NCBI RefSeq assembly: GCF_000013565.1
Contig: NC_007802.1
Location: 2,914,001 to 2,978,000, forward strand
Direction: 5' to 3'
Origin: Jannaschia sp. CCS1
GTDB lineage: Bacteria > Pseudomonadota > Alphaproteobacteria > Rhodobacterales > Rhodobacteraceae
DNA length: 64,000 nt
Shown here: positions 45,311 to 55,062 of the stretch, one piece after another
How the letters are laid out: each line of letters opens with the position of its first letter
Numbering within the stretch: position 1 is the first letter of the stretch
Position numbers and translations under genes: made by a program
Notes under the pieces: generated by a model
Told to the model about the DNA's origin: nothing
What the model saw: the letters and a program-made list of their open reading frames with translations, nothing else
Databases searched by the model: none

Positions 45311-46756
45311 ATGTCCCGCGCGCTGATGATCCAGGGCACCGGCTCCAACGTGGGCAAGTCGATGCTTGCCGCGGGCCTGTGCCGCATCGCGCGCAATCGG
45401 GGGCTGTCGGTCGCGCCTTTCAAGCCGCAGAACATGTCCAACAACGCCGCTGTGACGGCGGATGGCGGGGAAATCGGGCGTGCGCAGGCGTTGCAAGCCA
45501 TGGCGTGCGGGCTGGAGCCCCACACGGATATGAACCCTGTCTTGCTAAAGCCGGAAACAGAGACGGGATCTCAGGTCGTCGTTCAGGGCAAACGGTTTAC
45601 CACGGTGCGGGCGCGCGACTATGCCAAGCTGAAACCGCAATTGATGCAGGCTGTGCTGGACAGTTTTAAGCGGCTGAAAGCGGCCCATGATCTGGTGATC
45701 GTTGAAGGCGCTGGATCTCCGGCGGAAGTGAATTTGCGAAATGGAGACATCGCGAATATGGGGTTTGCGCAGGCGTCCGGCACGCCGGTGGTGCTGTGCG
45801 GGGACATCGACCGGGGCGGCGTGATCGCGCAGATCGTCGGCACGCAAGCGGTCATGTCTGCCGAGGATGTAGCGCTTGTACGCGGCTTCATGATCAACAA
45901 GTTTCGCGGCGATCCATCGCTATTCGACGATGGCTACAAACTCATTGAACAGCATACGGGATGGCAGGGTTTCGGGGTCATTCCTTGGTTTGCAGATGCG
46001 GGCAATTTGCCTGCGGAAGACGCGCTGGACATCACCACGCGCACCCGTGACACGGGCCTGCACATCGTCTGCCTGCGCCTGTCACGGATCGCGAATTTCG
46101 ACGACATGGACCCGCTGGCCCAGGAACCCGGCGTGCGATTGACCATGCTGAACGCGGGGGAGGCCATACCCGGTGACGCCGATATGGTGATCATTCCGGG
46201 CAGCAAATCCACGCGGGGTGATCTGGCGTACCTGCGCGCTCAGGGTTGGGATCTGGATCTGCGCGCGCACTTGCGACGCGGCGGTCACGTTTTGGGAATT
46301 TGCGGCGGATATCAGATGCTTGGTGGCTCCGTCGCTGATCCTGAAGGCGTTGAAGGCCCGGCGGGCACGGACGAGGGCCTTGGACTGCTGGACGTGGAGA
46401 CGGTCATGACCGGTGACAAGCGGCTGACGCGGGTGGCCGCAATCCACGCGCCCTCGGGCACCGCGTTCAACGGCTATGAGATCCACATAGGGCGCACGTC
46501 TGGCCCGGATGCGGCCCGTCCCTTCGCGGTGGTGAATGGCCAGCCTGAGGGCGCGATCAGTGGCGACGGGCGCGTGTCGGGCAGCTATCTTCACGGGATG
46601 TTCCGCGACGACGCTTTCCGCGCGGCCTGGCTGGCACAATTTGGCGTGGCGCAAAGCGTCAGCTACGACGCAACCGTGCAGGCGACGTTGGACGCTTTGG
46701 CGGCGCATCTGGAGGGCGTGATGGACATCGACGCCCTGCTGGATGTGCGCCTATAG
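45311..46756 (+). CDS. cobQ: Cobyric acid synthase
   Basis: A 481-aa glutamine-dependent amidase that amidates side chains b, d, e and g. The N-terminal [19 protein letters not shown]-loop and [12 protein letters not shown] are characteristic. The C-terminal glutaminase domain has the cysteine in [10 protein letters not shown] and the histidine in SGSYLHGMF. It completes the plus-strand cobO-cupin-cobQ unit. Its stop abuts that of the convergent hydrolase as CTATAG. Confidence 0.95.
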   Translation: MSRALMIQGTGSNVGKSMLAAGLCRIARNRGLSVAPFKPQNMSNNAAVTADGGEIGRAQALQAMACGLEPHTDMNPVLLKPETETGSQVVVQGKRFTTVRARDYAKLKPQLMQAVLDSFKRLKAAHDLVIVEGAGSPAEVNLRNGDIANMGFAQASGTPVVLCGDIDRGGVIAQIVGTQAVMSAEDVALVRGFMINKFRGDPSLFDDGYKLIEQHTGWQGFGVIPWFADAGNLPAEDALDITTRTRDTGLHIVCLRLSRIANFDDMDPLAQEPGVRLTMLNAGEAIPGDADMVIIPGSKSTRGDLAYLRAQGWDLDLRAHLRRGGHVLGICGGYQMLGGSVADPEGVEGPAGTDEGLGLLDVETVMTGDKRLTRVAAIHAPSGTAFNGYEIHIGRTSGPDAARPFAVVNGQPEGAISGDGRVSGSYLHGMFRDDAFRAAWLAQFGVAQSVSYDATVQATLDALAAHLEGVMDIDALLDVRL

Positions 46757-47545
46757 ACCTAAAAAATCGGTGATCGCTGCATTGAAAGCCGCTGGCGCGT
46801 TGATGTTGGCGACATGGGCCGCGCCTTCGATCTGGCGATAGTCACCGCCCGGCGTCGCATCGGCCATTTCCTGCATCACGGCTGGCGCCGCACCCAGATC
46901 CTGATCACCACCAACGTAAAGGATCGGCGCCTTCGCATTCGGCAAATGGCGCAAACAATCGAGGCCTTTCAGGGCGTGGCAACAGGCGACATAACCCGTC
47001 GGGTCATTGGCCAGCACCATCGCACGAATTTCTTCGACGCGGTCAGGGTTCGCCGCGCGCCAGTCTTCCGTCAACCAAGAGGCCAGAGTACCATCGACAA
47101 TTGCCTCCAGACCGCCCTCTTCGACTGCCGCAATCCGCGTGTCCCAATTGGCCTGGAACGGCGGCGGCGCGTCGGCGCGGGCATCGGCGCAAACAACACG
47201 ACTGATGCGATCCGCATGGTCCACCGCCAGAGCCATTCCCGTCATACCGCCCATGGACAGCCCCATGAAGGCGGCCTGATCAATCTCCAGCGCGTCCATC
47301 AGCGCGATGACGTCGCCATTGAGGTCCGCGAAGCTCACCGGGCCGGTCGTGTCGCTGCCGCCGTGGCCCCGTGTATCATAACGCAGCACCCGGTATTTTG
47401 ACGTCAGCAGATCCATCTGATCGTCCCACATCGACAGGTTCGCACCGAGGGAATTGGAGAGGATAATCCAATCCTCCCCTGCCCCGTCGATCCGCGTGTT
47501 CAGGGCATGGTTTCCAAGCTCAACACGCCCCGGTTGCCCGGTCAT
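46751..47545 (-). CDS. Alpha/beta hydrolase, 3-oxoadipate enol-lactonase-like
   Basis: A 264-aa alpha/beta hydrolase with nucleophile S97 in GLSMGG (95-100) and a late histidine in GAAHVANI. Overall layout ([25 protein letters not shown]) matches PcaD enol-lactonases. It is coupled (ATGA) to the luciferase-like monooxygenase gene. No other protocatechuate-pathway gene is nearby, so a different ester or lactone substrate produced by that monooxygenase is likely. Confidence 0.83.
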   Translation of the reverse strand: MTGQPGRVELGNHALNTRIDGAGEDWIILSNSLGANLSMWDDQMDLLTSKYRVLRYDTRGHGGSDTTGPVSFADLNGDVIALMDALEIDQAAFMGLSMGGMTGMALAVDHADRISRVVCADARADAPPPFQANWDTRIAAVEEGGLEAIVDGTLASWLTEDWRAANPDRVEEIRAMVLANDPTGYVACCHALKGLDCLRHLPNAKAPILYVGGDQDLGAAPAVMQEMADATPGGDYRQIEGAAHVANINAPAAFNAAITDFLGL

Positions 47546-48648
47546 TGAGCGGCCTCCAGGCTGGCTTCTGCCACATCAATTGCGGGCTTTACCTTCTCGG
47601 CCAGTAGCACCATGTTGCGGCGGGCCAGATCGACATCGGCCCAATCTTTGCCCGCCACCAGAAGCGTGCCGAACTGACCGGTCTGCTCGCGGAATTGCAG
47701 CAATTCGTCGGTGACTTTCTCGGGCGTTCCCCAAATGATCAGGCGTTCGCAAACGTGATCCAGCGTCACCTCATCGTCGGGTTGATCCTTGTGTTCCTTG
47801 AACAAATTGATCCGTCCGTGCTTTTTCAGCTTGGTGAACAGCTGGCTGTAGTAGAAGCGGTAGGGGCTGTCGGGATCCGTCGCGTAGGCCCGCGCGGTGT
47901 CCATGTCGTCGGCCACGAAAACGGACTTCGCAACGCGCCAATTTGCAAGCTCTGCGGGACGGCCCGCGCGCTCACACCCCTCCACATATTTGGGCCAGTG
48001 TGAGGCGACCCATTGGGGCATCAGGAAATTGGCAGAGATCGGATCCCAGCCGCGCGCGGCGGCCTCTGTCACACCCTTGGAGAAGGGTGCGACGGCGGTC
48101 ACGACGATGGGTGGATGTGGATTATTTTGCAGCGGCTTGGGCATGATGCCTTGACCAATCTCGGTCATCGAGGTGCGCTCGGTCGAGATATTCCAATACT
48201 TGCCTTCGATGTTGTAAGGCGGGTCAGATTCCCAGATCTTCAGGACCGTGTTGATGCATTCCAGAAACATCTCCTGCCGGTCCGCATCAAGGTTCCCGAA
48301 GACCTCCGCGTCTGAGGCTAAACCCCCGGGAGATATGCCAAAATTGAAGCGCCCGTCCAACATGTGATCCAGCATCGCCACCTGTGCCGCGACGTTGGCG
48401 GGATGGCTGTTGGGCATGTTCACGGTGCCCGTGCCAAGGCGCATGTTCTTGATGGCCGAGGCCAGCGATGCGATGAACATCGTGCAGCTGACGATCTGCT
48501 CCGCGCCATCGGTCACATGTTCGCCGACATATGCTTCCGTGAAGCCCAATTCATCGGCAAGAATGAACGCCTCCCGGTCCTCGGCCAGGCACTGACGCCA
48601 GTCCTTGTCGACGGGGTGAATGGGCATTGTGAAGAACCCGAGGTCCAT
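47542..48648 (-). CDS. LLM-class flavin-dependent monooxygenase
   Basis: A 368-aa luciferase-fold protein (MDLGFFTMPIHPVDKDW start, EAYVGEHVTDG, RLGTGTVNMPNSHPANVAAQ). Such enzymes use reduced flavin from a separate reductase to oxidise cyclic ketones, limonene-type terpenes, nitrogen rings or sulfur compounds; the substrate is not evident. It is first in a two-gene operon with the alpha/beta hydrolase, and a LysR gene diverges from it. Confidence 0.85.
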   Translation of the reverse strand: MDLGFFTMPIHPVDKDWRQCLAEDREAFILADELGFTEAYVGEHVTDGAEQIVSCTMFIASLASAIKNMRLGTGTVNMPNSHPANVAAQVAMLDHMLDGRFNFGISPGGLASDAEVFGNLDADRQEMFLECINTVLKIWESDPPYNIEGKYWNISTERTSMTEIGQGIMPKPLQNNPHPPIVVTAVAPFSKGVTEAAARGWDPISANFLMPQWVASHWPKYVEGCERAGRPAELANWRVAKSVFVADDMDTARAYATDPDSPYRFYYSQLFTKLKKHGRINLFKEHKDQPDDEVTLDHVCERLIIWGTPEKVTDELLQFREQTGQFGTLLVAGKDWADVDLARRNMVLLAEKVKPAIDVAEASLEAAQ

Positions 48649-48668
48649 GGCTGCGCTCCCTTAAAGCC

Positions 48669-48713
48669 GTGTAACTTTCCTGTAGTGAAACTGTAGTTTT
48701 TTCGGAGTTACAC
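48669..48713. promoter_or_regulatory. Inverted and direct repeats in the LLM/LysR divergent region
   Basis: GTGTAACT (48669-48676) and its complement AGTTACAC (48706-48713) flank two direct copies of CTGTAGT (48680-48686, 48691-48697). They sit between the monooxygenase and LysR genes and are the likely LysR binding region. Confidence 0.6.
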
Positions 48714-48797
48714 TTTGCAATAGGGTAGAGCCGCAGTTGCCCGAGGGAAAATAATAATGAATAACACTTCCCATTAGAAAAGTTGATGAGGCGGCCC

Positions 48798-49703
48798 ATG
48801 GTGACCCTGCGCCAATTGCAATCGGTTGTGGCCGTGGTGGAGGAGCGGTCCTTCACCCGTGCCGCAGACCGCGAGAATGCGACCCAATCGGGGATCTCAC
48901 AGCATGTGAAAGCGGTGGAGGCGAGCCTTGGCGTGGCGCTGTTTGAACGCACCAGCGACGGAGTCAAACCGACGCCTGCGGGCCAGCGATACTACCACCA
49001 TTGCATCGACGTGCTGCGGACCCTGGACGTGGCGAAGGATGAGGCGCGCGAGACCGGTATCGAGGTCACGGGCAAGATCCGCGCGGGGCTGATCCCGGCC
49101 TTCACCCGCGCTGCTCTGGCCCCCGCATTGGAGCGGTTCACAGCGCAATACCCGGGCGTGGAGGTGGAGGTGATCGAAGGCTACAGCGGCGCGCTGACGG
49201 ACCGGGTGCGCGCGCAGGCGCTGGACTTCGCGCTGGTGCCGGGGTTTGCGGGGGAGACCGGGTTGAAGCTGACGCATCTCAACCGGTCGCGCGAAATGCT
49301 GGTATCGGGCGCGCGGCGTGGTTTGACGCATCTGGAGCCGTTGCGCCTCGCCGATCAGCCGCCCCTGAAACTGATCGTGCCGTCGCAGTCAAACGTGCGG
49401 CGCGCGAAGATCATGGAATACGCGGAAACCCACGGCGTGCGCATTGACCGGGTGCTGGATATGGATGCGATGCTTGGGACGCTGGAACTGGTGGCGGCCA
49501 GTGACTGGGTCACGATCCTGCCCTGGGTGATTTGCAGCGCCGACGCGGCGGGCGACGTTAGGCGGGTGTCGCCGCTGATTCATCCGGAACTGCATTCGGA
49601 TTTCGTGGTGATCGAGCCCGCGCGGCGTCCCCTTCCGCCGGAGGGGCACCTGTTTCTGGATGAGATCCGCGCGGAACTGGAGCGGCTGGAGGAGCCCGCC
49701 TAG
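48798..49703 (+). CDS. LysR-family transcriptional regulator
   Basis: A 301-aa regulator with N-terminal HTH (LRQLQSVVAVVEERSFTRAADRENATQSGISQHVKAVEASLG) and a C-terminal substrate-binding domain. The ATG at 48798 is chosen over 48786 because GAGG lies six bases upstream and the domain starts there. It diverges from the monooxygenase-hydrolase operon, its most likely target. The stop overlaps that of the convergent TRAP permease gene as CTAG. Confidence 0.9.
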   Translation: MVTLRQLQSVVAVVEERSFTRAADRENATQSGISQHVKAVEASLGVALFERTSDGVKPTPAGQRYYHHCIDVLRTLDVAKDEARETGIEVTGKIRAGLIPAFTRAALAPALERFTAQYPGVEVEVIEGYSGALTDRVRAQALDFALVPGFAGETGLKLTHLNRSREMLVSGARRGLTHLEPLRLADQPPLKLIVPSQSNVRRAKIMEYAETHGVRIDRVLDMDAMLGTLELVAASDWVTILPWVICSADAAGDVRRVSPLIHPELHSDFVVIEPARRPLPPEGHLFLDEIRAELERLEEPA

Positions 49704-51016
49704 AACATGATGTCCGGCAACCACGTTGCCAGCGACGGGATGAACAGCACGATCAGCGCCGCCAGAAGGATCAGCAGGAAGTAGGGCGTGGAGCCCCAGA
49801 AGATCTGTCCCAACGTGACGGTGGGATCGGGCACAGCCCCCTTCACGGTGTAGACCAGCAAGCCGAACGGGGGCGTCAGCAGCCCGGCCTCGATCACCAG
49901 AATGCCGAAGATGGCAAACGCGATGGGGTCAATGCCAAGGATCACGGCCATGGGCGCGAAGATCGGCACGGTCAGCAGGATGATCGACACCGAGTCCACC
50001 AGCATCCCGAGGATGATCCAGATCACCATCATCATCGCGATGATCATCCACGGCTCTGCCCCGATGGAGAAGAAGATGCCCTGAATGAACGGCACCGCCC
50101 CGCCGATGGCCAAGAGCCGCGAATACATCTGGGCCGAGATCAGCAGGAACATGATCGGCGCGGTGGTGCGGCCCGCCTGATAGATCGCGTCGAGGATTTC
50201 CTTGCCACGCATCCCCTTGATCAGGCCGATGATAAACGCGCCGATGGCCCCGAACCCGGCGGCTTCCGTGGGCGTGAAGAAGCCCTGCCAGATACCGCCG
50301 ATGACCAGCATGATGAGGCCGAGAATACCGAGCCCTCCGATCAGTTCAGAGCGGATTTCCTGCCGCGTCGGCTCCACCAGATCAGCGGTGAAGGCAGGCG
50401 CGATCTCGGGCTTGTGCATGACGGAGATGACGACATACCCCGCGAACATGACGGCCAGAAGGATGCCGGGGATGATACCCGCAATGAAGAGCGCGCCGAC
50501 GCTGAGTTCCGTCAGGATCGCCCAAACAATGAGCAGGACCGAGGGCGGGATCAGCATCCCAAGGCACGCGGACCCAGCGACCGCGCCGAGCGCGAAGGTT
50601 TGCTTGTAGCCTGCCTTCTTCATCTCGGGATATGCGATGCGGGAAAACGCGGCGGCGGCGGCAATGGAAACGCCGGTGACGGCGGCAAAGACGGTGTTGC
50701 CCGCTATCGTCGCGATGGCCAGACGGCCCGGCAGGCGCTTCAGCGTGCGGTCACAAATCCGGTAAAGGTCCCCCGCCGCCCCCGACCTTGATATGAAATC
50801 CCCCATCAGGACAAAGAGGGGGATCACCACGAAGACGTCCTTCCGGATCGCCTCATAAGCGGTGTTGCCCAGGATCGAGACCGCGGCCTCAAAGCTGCCC
50901 AACATCAGGAAAACGCCGAGACCCGAGCAGACCGCAAGGGCCACGCCGATATGGGTGCCGAGCAAAATCAACAGGATCAACAGACCCAGCATCCAAAGGA
51001 CGATATCCCCACCCAT
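49700..51016 (-). CDS. TRAP transporter large permease (DctM type)
   Basis: A 438-aa membrane protein with about 12 hydrophobic segments. The family signature region AVAGSACLGMLIPPSVLLIVWA and the N-terminal FVVIPLFVLMGDFISRSG are present. With the small permease it forms the Na-driven channel for the binding protein encoded divergently at 51816. It follows the small permease gene by 12 bases. Confidence 0.93.
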   Translation of the reverse strand: MGGDIVLWMLGLLILLILLGTHIGVALAVCSGLGVFLMLGSFEAAVSILGNTAYEAIRKDVFVVIPLFVLMGDFISRSGAAGDLYRICDRTLKRLPGRLAIATIAGNTVFAAVTGVSIAAAAAFSRIAYPEMKKAGYKQTFALGAVAGSACLGMLIPPSVLLIVWAILTELSVGALFIAGIIPGILLAVMFAGYVVISVMHKPEIAPAFTADLVEPTRQEIRSELIGGLGILGLIMLVIGGIWQGFFTPTEAAGFGAIGAFIIGLIKGMRGKEILDAIYQAGRTTAPIMFLLISAQMYSRLLAIGGAVPFIQGIFFSIGAEPWMIIAMMMVIWIILGMLVDSVSIILLTVPIFAPMAVILGIDPIAFAIFGILVIEAGLLTPPFGLLVYTVKGAVPDPTVTLGQIFWGSTPYFLLILLAALIVLFIPSLATWLPDIMF

Positions 51017-51028
51017 GACGCGCGCCCC

Positions 51029-51553
51029 TTAGTCTGCGGCCACGGGCGCGATGGCCCCGGGCGCTTCGATTTCATTGTCGAGCCTGCCCTGCCAATCGAG
51101 AACGATCATGTGCAGGTAGGCCAGCGCCACGAAGGCCGACATCACCAGAACCGCGCCGCGCACGGGCCAGGTGGGCACGCGGAGAGAGCCTTCGCCTTCG
51201 TATTCGCCGATGCGGTAGGCGTCGAGGAAACTGTCACTGGTGCTCCAGACCAGGGCCACGAAGACGGTAATGCCCAGAAGCGCCGTGATCGTGCGCAGGA
51301 GGCGGCGGACAAGAGCGGGCACGGCATCGGCGAAGATGGACGTGCGCAGCATCGAGCCGGAATAGATCGCAAGCGGCAATTGCAGGAAGGCGATGGTGAC
51401 GACCGAGTTTTGCAGGATCTCTTTCGTGCCGGGCACGGGCGCCCCGAACAGCTGGCGCCCCATCACGTCCGCAAAGATCAGCAATGCCAGACCCATGGTC
51501 CAGAATGCCGAGATCAGATGGATCCCCCGCGAAATCTTGATCGGCACGCCCAT
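51029..51553 (-). CDS. TRAP transporter small permease (DctQ type)
   Basis: A 174-aa protein with four hydrophobic segments (about 9-29, 45-65, 85-105 and 127-150) and the FADVMGRQLFGAPVPGTKEI loop usual for DctQ proteins. GGAGGG precedes the ATG. It is first in the minus-strand dctQ-dctM unit, with two candidate TetR sites upstream. Confidence 0.9.
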   Translation of the reverse strand: MGVPIKISRGIHLISAFWTMGLALLIFADVMGRQLFGAPVPGTKEILQNSVVTIAFLQLPLAIYSGSMLRTSIFADAVPALVRRLLRTITALLGITVFVALVWSTSDSFLDAYRIGEYEGEGSLRVPTWPVRGAVLVMSAFVALAYLHMIVLDWQGRLDNEIEAPGAIAPVAAD

Positions 51554-51638
51554 CCAGACCCTCCCCGTCCGCTGCGTCGTCGTTGCCCTGCGGCAATTAA
51601 GTAGACGCTAATGCATCGGGCCGGGGGGTCAAGTTGTT

Positions 51639-51656
51639 ATTTAGCACTTGATAAAT
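51639..51656. promoter_or_regulatory. Candidate TetR-regulon operator, site 1 (dctQ side)
   Basis: ATTTA-N8-TAAAT: arms at 51639-51643 and 51652-51656. Same arm sequence and spacing as the perfect site at 58772. It lies upstream of the small permease gene. Confidence 0.65.
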
Positions 51657-51706
51657 AGTGGCTTTGGACGCTTGACCGAACGCCACTTTTATGAGGTGAT
51701 ATGCAA

Positions 51707-51724
51707 GATTAGCGGTCGATAAAT
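51707..51724. promoter_or_regulatory. Candidate TetR-regulon operator, site 2 (dctP side)
   Basis: GATTAGCGGTCGATAAAT keeps the right half-site CGATAAAT and the 8-base spacing; the left arm has one change. It shares the core CGGTCGAT with the site at 60015, about 90 bases before the binding-protein gene. Confidence 0.6.
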
Positions 51725-51815
51725 AAGGATGACATCTGGATAGATCACCGAATGGACCCCTTGGAAAACGGGGCTGATCGCTGACGAGACATCGTAATCA
51801 TGGGAGGAGATTAAC

Positions 51816-52892
51816 ATGGTATCAAAAGCAATCTTGCGGAGCACGGCGCTGGCCGTCACCACATTGTCACTGGGCGCGGGTGCCGCACTGGCGGAAGACT
51901 TCACGCTGCGGATCGGCGCGGGCCACCCCAACGGTCCGGCGGTTTATGTCGCTGACATGGCGGACTTTTTCGTGCCGGAAGTCGTCCGCCGCGTCGCAGA
52001 AGAGACCGAGCACACGATCACCTTCGTGGAAGGCTATGGCGGGGCAATCGCGGGCGTGGCCGAGACGCTGGAATCAGTGGAAAACGGCATCCTCGACATT
52101 GGCGGCTATTGCATGTGTTTTGAGCCGGCAAAGCTGTTCCTGCACAACTTCCCCTATTACGCACCGTTCGGCCCCCAGGATTCCGATCAGCAGATGGCCG
52201 CGACCCGCGCCGTCTACGATCAGATCCCGTGGCTGGAAGAGCAATTCACGTCTGAATACGGTCAGGTCCTTCTGGGGCTGCATGGCTGGGACAATTATCA
52301 CCTCGGCACCACGGACCCGTGGGAGACCGTTGAAGACCTGGCTGGCGTGAAGATCGGCGGCGCCGGTCCCAACCTGCCGTGGCTGGAATTCGCGGGCGCC
52401 ACGCCTGTTCAGTCCACCCTGCCCGACGGGTATCTGTCGTTGCAGACGGGCGTCTACAATGGCTGGCTGATGTTCCCGTCGGCCTACCTTGGCTTCCGGT
52501 TCTATGAGCCCGCGCCCTATTACACGCTGATCGGGTTTGGCGCGATGGGGGTGAACGCGCTGACAATGAACGAGCGGAGCCTCAACAACCTGCCGGAAGA
52601 TGTGCAGGCGATCATCCTTGAGGTCGGGGCCGCCTATGAGGCGCAGGCCGGTGGCTCGCTCAACGCGCGTCAGGTCTCGGGTCTGTCGGGCCTGGAAGAG
52701 GCCGGGGCCACGATCTCGGAAATCTCGCCAGACGTGCGCAGCGGATGGGCCGAGTCCCTGGCCACGTTCCCGGGCCAGCAAGCCGCAGAGGCCGATGGCC
52801 GTGGCATGCCGGGCACGGAGGTGATGCAGGCCTACCTCGATGCGGTGGCCGCCACCGATTACGAGTGGCCGTTCGTCTACTCCCTCAACTAA
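51816..52892 (+). CDS. TRAP transporter substrate-binding protein (DctP type)
   Basis: A 358-aa periplasmic protein with a signal peptide (MVSKAILR, hydrophobic core, likely cleavage after ALA near 26). The mature protein begins EDFTLRIGAGHPNGPAVYVADMADFFVPEV and has the GAGPNLPWLEFAGATPVQ segment of the DctP fold. It binds a carboxylate-type ligand, identity unknown. GGAGGAGA precedes the ATG. It is divergent from its permease genes. Confidence 0.92.
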   Translation: MVSKAILRSTALAVTTLSLGAGAALAEDFTLRIGAGHPNGPAVYVADMADFFVPEVVRRVAEETEHTITFVEGYGGAIAGVAETLESVENGILDIGGYCMCFEPAKLFLHNFPYYAPFGPQDSDQQMAATRAVYDQIPWLEEQFTSEYGQVLLGLHGWDNYHLGTTDPWETVEDLAGVKIGGAGPNLPWLEFAGATPVQSTLPDGYLSLQTGVYNGWLMFPSAYLGFRFYEPAPYYTLIGFGAMGVNALTMNERSLNNLPEDVQAIILEVGAAYEAQAGGSLNARQVSGLSGLEEAGATISEISPDVRSGWAESLATFPGQQAAEADGRGMPGTEVMQAYLDAVAATDYEWPFVYSLN

Positions 52893-52902
52893 GCACACCA
52901 CG

Positions 52903-52933
52903 AAAAGGGCGGCCCATCGCGGCCGCCCTTTTT
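52903..52933 (+). terminator. Intrinsic terminator after the TRAP binding-protein gene
   Basis: AAAAGGGCGGCC, a 6-base loop and GGCCGCCCTTTTT form a 12-bp stem ending in a T-run. It lies 10 bases beyond the stop. It could also attenuate the deacetylase gene that starts at 52960. Confidence 0.9.
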
Positions 52934-52959
52934 CCCTTTCCAGATCAAGGACCACTGCC

Positions 52960-53847
52960 ATGGCCCTGTCCGACCGCATTCCCTACCAAGCCATCGTGGA
53001 CCGCCCACGCCTGCACCTGCCGGGTGACAAGCGCGTCGCCGTCTGGGTGATCCTGAACGTCGAGGAATGGCGGATCGAAAACCCGATGCCGCGCACCGTT
53101 CTGCCACCGCCCATGGGCCAGCCGCTTCTGCCCGATGTCCCGAACTGGAGCTGGCATGAATATGGCATGCGATCCGGCTTCTGGCGGCAATGGAAGGCGC
53201 TGGTGGATCGCAACATCCCGGTCTCGCTGGCGATCAATGGCAACGTGTGCACCAGTTATCCGCGCGTTGCCGGGGCTGCGTTGGAGGCAGGCTGGGAGTT
53301 CATGGGCCACGGCTTCCTGCAAGGCCCGATGCACAGGCTGGACGACCAGGAGGGCGCGATTGCGCAGGCCATGGACGGTATCGAGGCGTTCTGCGGCACC
53401 CGCCCCCGGTCCTGGGAAAGCCCCGGCCTGACGGAGACGGAAGATACGCTGGATCTGCTGCGCGCCGCTGGCGTGGACTACGTCGCGGATTGGGTCATCG
53501 ACGATCTGCCACAGGACATCGACACGCCCCATGGGCGCATCACCACCCTGCCCTATTCGGTGGAAACTAACGACATTGCTGTCTACGCGCTACAAGGCCA
53601 CCGATCTGATGAATTCCTGACCCGCGGGCGCGATCAGTTTGACCGGCTCTATGCGGAGGGGGCGGAGAACGCGCGGGTCATGGCGATTTCGATCCACCCC
53701 TATATCACCGGCGTGCCACATCGCATCCGCTATCTGGAAGAGCTGCTGGATTATGTCGGTGGCCATGAGGGCACGGCGTGGATGACCGCGAGCGAGATTG
53801 GCGATTGGTATCGCGCTGAGATGGCGCGGATAGACGGAGGCACATGA
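52960..53847 (+). CDS. Polysaccharide deacetylase-fold protein, PuuE-like
   Basis: A 295-aa CE4/NodB-fold protein. The first motif reads VAVWVILNVEEW (27-38) and later motifs include MGHGFLQGPMHRLDDQEG and ISIHPYITGVPHRIRYLEELL, which fit the PuuE-like (allantoinase/urate-pathway) branch rather than sugar deacetylases. It probably hydrolyses a small amide or imide. The start at 52960 has AAGGA upstream. It overlaps the next cupin gene (ATGATG). Confidence 0.82.
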   Translation: MALSDRIPYQAIVDRPRLHLPGDKRVAVWVILNVEEWRIENPMPRTVLPPPMGQPLLPDVPNWSWHEYGMRSGFWRQWKALVDRNIPVSLAINGNVCTSYPRVAGAALEAGWEFMGHGFLQGPMHRLDDQEGAIAQAMDGIEAFCGTRPRSWESPGLTETEDTLDLLRAAGVDYVADWVIDDLPQDIDTPHGRITTLPYSVETNDIAVYALQGHRSDEFLTRGRDQFDRLYAEGAENARVMAISIHPYITGVPHRIRYLEELLDYVGGHEGTAWMTASEIGDWYRAEMARIDGGT

Positions 53848-54380
53848 TGGACATTACCGACATCAGCGTGGAGGAGATGCAGGCGCGCGTCGCCCGCTAC
53901 CGGGAGTTGAAAGCCTCACCGCAAGCCTTCGTGGATACGCGCATCCCGGACTATGAGCGCGACATCTACAACGTGATCGGACGCGGCGTGACGGAAGATG
54001 CGGACCTTGCCCCTTCGATCGCGGACTCGCGTTACTTTTCAATCACCTATGTGGGCGCGGAGCCGGGTAAGGGCGCAGCGCTCCATGCCCATGAGACGAT
54101 TGAAGTATTCATCCCGCTCGTCGGTCGTTGGGCGGCCTATTGGGGCGAGGATGGCGACAAGGAGATCGAGATTGAGCCGTTCGACGTCATTTCCTTCCCG
54201 CCGGGCATCTACCGGGGGTTTCGCAACATCGGAGACGCGCCCGGGATGCTGATGGCGATTATCGGATCGAAGGAGGCGACGGGGGACGGTGGCCGTGTCG
54301 ACTGGGCCCCGAGCGTTCTGGAACAAAGCCACGCGACAGGTCTGCGGGTCAACGACGCGGGCGATCTGGAAGACGGGTAG
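53844..54380 (+). CDS. Cupin-domain protein (178 aa)
   Basis: A single-domain cupin with an N-terminal helical lead. Motif 1 is HAHETIEVFIPLVGRWAAYWG and motif 2 is IEPFDVISFPPGIYRGFRNIG; the second histidine position is replaced, so metal binding may be weaker. The start overlaps the deacetylase stop, so they act together. I cannot name a reaction. Confidence 0.8.
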   Translation: MMDITDISVEEMQARVARYRELKASPQAFVDTRIPDYERDIYNVIGRGVTEDADLAPSIADSRYFSITYVGAEPGKGAALHAHETIEVFIPLVGRWAAYWGEDGDKEIEIEPFDVISFPPGIYRGFRNIGDAPGMLMAIIGSKEATGDGGRVDWAPSVLEQSHATGLRVNDAGDLEDG

Positions 54381-54381
54381 C

Positions 54382-54410
54382 GCCTGCCCGAACGCGCGGT
54401 CCGGGCAGGC
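54382..54410. terminator. Hairpin between convergent cupin and GST genes
   Basis: GCCTGCCCG (54382-54390) and CGGGCAGGC (54402-54410) form a perfect 9-bp stem with an 11-base loop, directly between two convergent stops. No T-run, but its position suits a bidirectional terminator. Confidence 0.6.
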
Positions 54411-54421
54411 AAGACGCGGGC

Positions 54422-55045
54422 CTAGGCCACGCCTTCCAACTTGCGATTGGCTTGTACGGCGGGGCGTTGCTTCATCCGCTCGTAATGGGCTTTGACATTG
54501 GGGGGCAGATCCCATCCGCCCACGTCGACGGCCCAATATTCGTTGTAGTAAAGTGCCGTGTCCGCGATGGAATAATCATCGCCCATCACCCAGACTTTGC
54601 CTTCCAACTGCTCATCCACCATATCGAAGGCTGCCATCATCGCGTCCTTGCCGCGCACTTTCAACTGCTCGACCGCCTCGGGGATGTCCGAATAGGCGTC
54701 GGGGCGGCGGTACATGCGCCAGGACAGCATGTGGATGGTGCCAATGGCGAAATCCATCGCCTCGACGGTGCGCACCATGCCCTCGGCATCCGTGGGCATC
54801 AGGTTCTTGTCCGGGTTCTCCAACGCCAAGGCCATGGCAATTGCCGTGTATTCCGTGATGACGGAGCCGTCGTCACGCACCAGCGCCGCGACCTTGCCCT
54901 TGGGGTTGATCGCCAGATATTCGGGGTCCTTCTGCTCTTTCTTGGAGAAGTCGACGATCTTGAGATCGTAGGGTTTGCCGATCTCCTCCATCAACACGTG
55001 GATACCGATGGAGCAGGTTTTCTTGGCATAACAAAGCGTGGTCAT
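54422..55045 (-). CDS. Glutathione S-transferase family protein
   Basis: A 207-aa protein with an N-terminal thioredoxin-like domain (LCYAKKTCSIGIHVLMEEIG, NPKGKVAALV, then the Glu-Tyr pair of VITEYTAIAMAL) and a C-terminal helical domain ending DYSIADTALYY. The ACS-type segment near residue 11 suggests the beta-class layout. It follows the molybdenum hydroxylase large-subunit gene by 17 bases and may be in that operon. A role in isomerisation or thiolysis of a pathway intermediate is possible but not shown. Confidence 0.85.
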   Translation of the reverse strand: MTTLCYAKKTCSIGIHVLMEEIGKPYDLKIVDFSKKEQKDPEYLAINPKGKVAALVRDDGSVITEYTAIAMALALENPDKNLMPTDAEGMVRTVEAMDFAIGTIHMLSWRMYRRPDAYSDIPEAVEQLKVRGKDAMMAAFDMVDEQLEGKVWVMGDDYSIADTALYYNEYWAVDVGGWDLPPNVKAHYERMKQRPAVQANRKLEGVA

Positions 55046-55062
55046 GGGGTCTTCCTTGGTGA

